A stretch of 5,557 bases of DNA from Planctomycetota bacterium (GTDB lineage: Bacteria > Planctomycetota > Planctomycetia > Pirellulales > UBA1268). Shown piece by piece: positions 2,797 to 5,557 of this stretch (position 1 is the stretch's first letter; the number at the start of each line of letters is the position of its first letter). The notes beneath the pieces are model-generated. The model made no database searches, had not been told where the DNA came from, and saw only the letters and a program-made list of their open reading frames with translations. Where the stretch lies: contig JAQBZA010000236.1 of NCBI GenBank assembly GCA_027622795.1, positions 1-5,557 of the forward strand, read 5' to 3'. The translations under genes were made by a program, and so were the position numbers.

Positions 2797-5235
2797 TTAT
2801 TCGATTACGGTAGCCAACTCAGCGATGACCCGCAGATCGTCGACCTGATCTGGGTTGATCCAGATGGCAGGAAACTCTCGGTTGCGTGGCACTAGCTGGA
2901 TCGCCGTGTGCTGCCACGAGCCATCTTCGCCCGCATCCAGATCCTCGACCTTGAGGGAGCGATAGTCTTTCACCGTGTATGACCCGCCAGTTTCTGGATC
3001 GCTGATCGCCCAGTGCTGCACCAGCAGCGTCTTGCCCCCGCGGGAGCCGGCGACATCCCTGCGAAACACGCAATACGAGCCATCGGGAATGAGTGGCTCC
3101 ATCGACCGGCCAAACACCTGCGACACAAAATAACGCTCGTCCGGCCTGATGCCTTGGGGAGTCGGCATCCACCCAAGGCAATCAGCGGCAACTGAAGGCC
3201 CAAACTCACTCGCCGCTGCCTTCAGGTCATAAACCGGGAGGCAGTCAACATAAGGCTCACCTTCTGGCTCAGGCTGAAGGACCGGTCGTGTGGCTGCAGC
3301 CACACCAGCCGATTGTCGCGCCGCATCGTCTGCGAAGGCCCGCGTTGCAAGCCTAAGCCGATCTCGCAGGTAGTCTCGTAAGGCTGCGTCTGCGCACCAC
3401 ACGAAGCATCCCTTGCGGCCCCGTGAGAGCAACACCTTATAGGTGTTCTTGATGATGGCCTGAACCTTCTCGTGCACTGCGGCGGTTGCCTCCGCATCTC
3501 CCTTCGCAGCCTCGAGGGCTTTTTTCCAACCCTTCAATGAACTGTCGGTCTTCGCTCGCTTGGCTGGGTCGCCAACCACCTTGCCATTCTCGTAGCGGAG
3601 ATCAGGCCCGATCAGCACGCCGAGCCAATCAAACTCCACGCCCTGGCAGGTGTGCACGCAACCGACCTGATCAATTCCGTCCTTCGACGTCGCCCAGTTC
3701 TCGCCATCAAAGTTCCAGGGGAGGGCCAGCCCATCGGCGGTGACGTGCTTGAGGTGACCGTGTCGCTTGCGGCCAGCCTTCTTGGGCCACTCCCAGGAAT
3801 ATCCCGCGATGAGCCGAGCTTTGTTGGTGGCGTTCCGAGCCTTGAGAGCCTTGTAGAGAGCGGAGGCGTCGTCAAACACCTGAAACTCATACTGCTCGTC
3901 AGCCCAGTTGTCGTAGTTGCCGGTGGGCCGCACCTGCAAGACATCGTCGAGCCAGTTGAGGTAGCCGTCGGACCCGCCGCAGCGAAACTGCGCAGTGAGC
4001 GTAAACGGCTCATGCACGTTGGCCTTGTATTTCTTGGCCGCCTCGCGGATGCGCTCTTCGCTTCCGGCGTCGATCCATTGCACGCGTTGTGTCTCATCGA
4101 GGAAGAACACGCTGATGCGGGCCGCCCGCACCATGTCCTCGACCATGCTCTCCCCTTTGTATTGGTAGGCCTCATCCTTGAGCCGGTGGGCTTCGTCGAC
4201 GATCAGCACCTCGTGGGTACGGTCTTTCATGAAGTCCGATTGGTGAAAGCTCCACGACGACTGAAACAACGCCTTGCCATCGTCGCGATACTCCTGGTGT
4301 CGCTTCGTGAGTTGTTCGGAAAGCGTGTCGCGAAAGGCCTTATTGGGAGCCACGAGAAATCCGAGCCGCTTTGACTGAAGCACCTCCGCCAGGAGCCGCA
4401 CCGCGATCACAGACTTCCCGGTGCCCGGGCCGCCATGCACGATGAAGACCTGCCGCTTGGCTGCGGTGGCGACGCCCGTGATGGCATGGCGAATGATCTG
4501 AAACGCCTCATTCTGGGTATCGATCAGCTCAAAGTCTTCGTTGCCGTCGAGCATGCTGGCGACTCGCTCGATGAGGGCCGGCGCGGGGATGAGCCGCCCT
4601 TGCTCCAAGAGATAGAGCACATTTTCCTTCGACCGGTGCCGAACGTATTTCTCGATGTAGCGGGCGAGGGCATCGGCATCGTCAGCAAGAAAAAGATGCG
4701 TGTCGTCGATGATATGACGATAGCGGGCGTCTTCGAGCGGCTCGGGGCGGCGACGAACGAGGTTGAAGAGATAGGCGGCGGAGTGGATGCCGATATTTTT
4801 CTCGGCGATGTCAGCATTGAAGCGGAGGATGAGCCCCTTGTATTTGCGGGCCTGCACACACGGATGCTGCGAAAGGGAGCCGCCACCGTAGGGCGACCAA
4901 ACGAGTTCTGGCACGTCCGACGTATCGGCATCGCTCCAGGCTTTGAGCTCGAGCACGACGCCGTTGTCGCCATTGCCATCGCTGCCAGCGAGCAGCACAT
5001 CGATCCGTGAACGACCAGCAGCCGAGATGTGGTATTCAATGGCCACCTGCACGTCGTCATCGATTGCAGCTCGGCGGAGGGTGCCAGAAAACCGCGCGTA
5101 TTCATCGGCCCACACATGGCGGTCGGCGGGCACGCCGCCGGTCTGGCGAGTAAAGCCATCGACCAGCTTTCTTTCGAGTCGATTGAGGTCGACATCTTCG
5201 AGAAACTGCCGCTTCGTCTCGGCGTAGATGATCAT
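2797..5235 (-). CDS. PD-(D/E)XK nuclease / DUF2075 (Schlafen group 3-type) SF1 helicase / S24 LexA-like peptidase fusion
   Basis: An 812-aa three-part protein. Residues about 60-135 carry a RecB-like nuclease signature: Asp79 (RIDVLL), Glu96-Leu-Lys98 (VLELK) and Gln128-x3-Tyr132 (QARKY). Residues about 235-615 are a DUF2075 (COG3410) superfamily 1 helicase: Walker A GPGTGKS (269-275), Walker B LIVDEAH (344-350), motif III FLDETQR (378-384), FRC (417-419), motif V CVHTCQGVEFD (526-536) and motif VI YKVLLSRGRKG (599-609). Residues about 662-812 are a peptidase S24/LexA-like domain with GRSMEPLIPDGS (catalytic Ser711) and YTVKDYRS (catalytic Lys756). All expected catalytic residues are present. 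The ATG at 5235 overlaps the upstream pyrophosphohydrolase stop as ATGA, with GGAG 11 bases before it. Likely role (inference): ATP-driven nucleic-acid processing or defence, with the S24 domain as a damage-sensing self-cleavage switch. No membrane segments. Confidence 0.9.
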   Translation of the reverse strand: MIIYAETKRQFLEDVDLNRLERKLVDGFTRQTGGVPADRHVWADEYARFSGTLRRAAIDDDVQVAIEYHISAAGRSRIDVLLAGSDGNGDNGVVLELKAWSDADTSDVPELVWSPYGGGSLSQHPCVQARKYKGLILRFNADIAEKNIGIHSAAYLFNLVRRRPEPLEDARYRHIIDDTHLFLADDADALARYIEKYVRHRSKENVLYLLEQGRLIPAPALIERVASMLDGNEDFELIDTQNEAFQIIRHAITGVATAAKRQVFIVHGGPGTGKSVIAVRLLAEVLQSKRLGFLVAPNKAFRDTLSEQLTKRHQEYRDDGKALFQSSWSFHQSDFMKDRTHEVLIVDEAHRLKDEAYQYKGESMVEDMVRAARISVFFLDETQRVQWIDAGSEERIREAAKKYKANVHEPFTLTAQFRCGGSDGYLNWLDDVLQVRPTGNYDNWADEQYEFQVFDDASALYKALKARNATNKARLIAGYSWEWPKKAGRKRHGHLKHVTADGLALPWNFDGENWATSKDGIDQVGCVHTCQGVEFDWLGVLIGPDLRYENGKVVGDPAKRAKTDSSLKGWKKALEAAKGDAEATAAVHEKVQAIIKNTYKVLLSRGRKGCFVWCADAALRDYLRDRLRLATRAFADDAARQSAGVAAATRPVLQPEPEGEPYVDCLPVYDLKAAASEFGPSVAADCLGWMPTPQGIRPDERYFVSQVFGRSMEPLIPDGSYCVFRRDVAGSRGGKTLLVQHWAISDPETGGSYTVKDYRSLKVEDLDAGEDGSWQHTAIQLVPRNREFPAIWINPDQVDDLRVIAELATVIE

Positions 5236-5557
5236 CGATCGCCGAGCTCCGTGTATTTGCGGGCGTTGCCGCGGGCTAGAGCAACGGGGTATTTCTGCTC
5301 GTTGGCGGCGAGTTTGTCGGCAATCGCCTGGCCGACGTCGATCTCAAGCCGATCAGCGAGCAGGAGCGCGAAGAGAAAGACGTCGGCAACTTCTTCAACG
5401 ACGGCTTCTCGCTTGGGGCCATCCTTCAGGTCCTGAGCAATTTCTTTGTCGGTCTTCCACAAAAACCGCTCCTGCAGCTCTGCCGCTTCAATCGCGATCG
5501 CCGCGGCGAGATTTTTGGGTGTGTGAAACTGCGACCAGTCGCGGGCGTCGCGAAAGC
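5232..5557 (-). CDS. MazG-like nucleotide pyrophosphohydrolase, C-terminal 107 residues
   Basis: These enzymes hydrolyse (d)NTPs to the monophosphate and pyrophosphate, using Mg2+ held by acidic residues in a four-helix bundle. The start is outside the window; only a few N-terminal residues are probably missing, since the visible part begins FRDARDWSQFHTPKNLA, the usual first helix and loop. The metal-binding pattern is complete: Glu23-x-x-Glu26 in IEAAELQE and Glu55-x-x-Asp58 in EEVADV (visible-residue numbering). KYPVALARGNARKYTEL is the family's conserved C-terminal tail. Its length, about 115 aa, fits the single-domain MazG-like group (RS21-C6/dCTP-pyrophosphatase type) rather than the two-domain E. 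coli MazG, so no symbol is given. Its TGA overlaps the helicase-fusion ATG by four bases (ATGA), showing translational coupling. The specific nucleotide cannot be told. Confidence 0.92.
   Translation of the reverse strand, partial: FRDARDWSQFHTPKNLAAAIAIEAAELQERFLWKTDKEIAQDLKDGPKREAVVEEVADVFLFALLLADRLEIDVGQAIADKLAANEQKYPVALARGNARKYTELGDR

Noticed and set aside
2443..2895. 150-codon plus-strand frame across the helicase 3' end.
   Set aside because: It covers the toxin-antitoxin promoter and repeat, overlaps the end of the helicase gene, and shows no recognisable protein features.
3652..4374. Long plus-strand open frame of 240 codons opposite the helicase.
   Set aside because: It is a shadow of the helicase gene, whose conserved motifs lie on the minus strand; no ribosome site or recognisable protein supports it.

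Overview
The window is GC-rich bacterial DNA with tightly packed genes and good Shine-Dalgarno sequences. The taxon cannot be proved from the sequence. The style (many short unrecognised proteins, a GGACCARGGTTGTCC box in front of two of them, an AAGGGGACGCAGCTCTTTTTCG-type dispersed element) made me think of a planctomycete, but that is a weak inference and another GC-rich Gram-negative is possible.

Layout. (1) 1-170, minus strand: the N-terminus of a class III, CobB-type SIR2 sirtuin that runs off the left edge. (2) 171-405: a divergent intergenic region with an AT-rich inverted repeat, a 'MDQGCP' box and interleaved hairpins. (3) 406-660 and 744-941, plus strand: a standalone sigma-70-region-4-like helix-turn-helix protein and a small, very basic protein. 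Each is preceded by a copy of the same box. (4) 942-1251: a 310-base gap with three stem-loops, one of 14 continuous pairs. (5) 1252-1557 and 1554-1898, plus strand: two translationally coupled orphan genes overlapping at ATGA. (6) 1911-2494, minus strand: a toxin-antitoxin operon with a good sigma-70 promoter, a 67-aa antitoxin and a MazF/PemK-family toxin that overlaps it. The toxin frame is broken by one extra base in a six-base homopolymer. (7) 2495-2796: a gene-free stretch with a perfect 15-nt tandem repeat inside a REP-like motif. (8) 2797-5557, minus strand: a two-gene operon. It starts with a MazG-like nucleotide pyrophosphohydrolase (5' end outside the window), coupled by an ATGA overlap to an 812-aa protein. 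That protein fuses a PD-(D/E)XK/RecB-like nuclease, a DUF2075 (Schlafen group 3-type) SF1 helicase and a C-terminal S24/LexA-like peptidase domain.

How the genes work together. The most interesting unit is the MazG / nuclease-helicase-S24 pair. It combines nucleotide hydrolysis, a DNA or RNA nuclease-helicase and a domain type that in LexA, UmuD and CI self-cleaves in response to DNA damage. This would suit a damage- or phage-triggered stress or defence system, which is inference. The neighbouring decayed toxin-antitoxin operon and the orphan small genes fit an accessory region beside the sirtuin gene.
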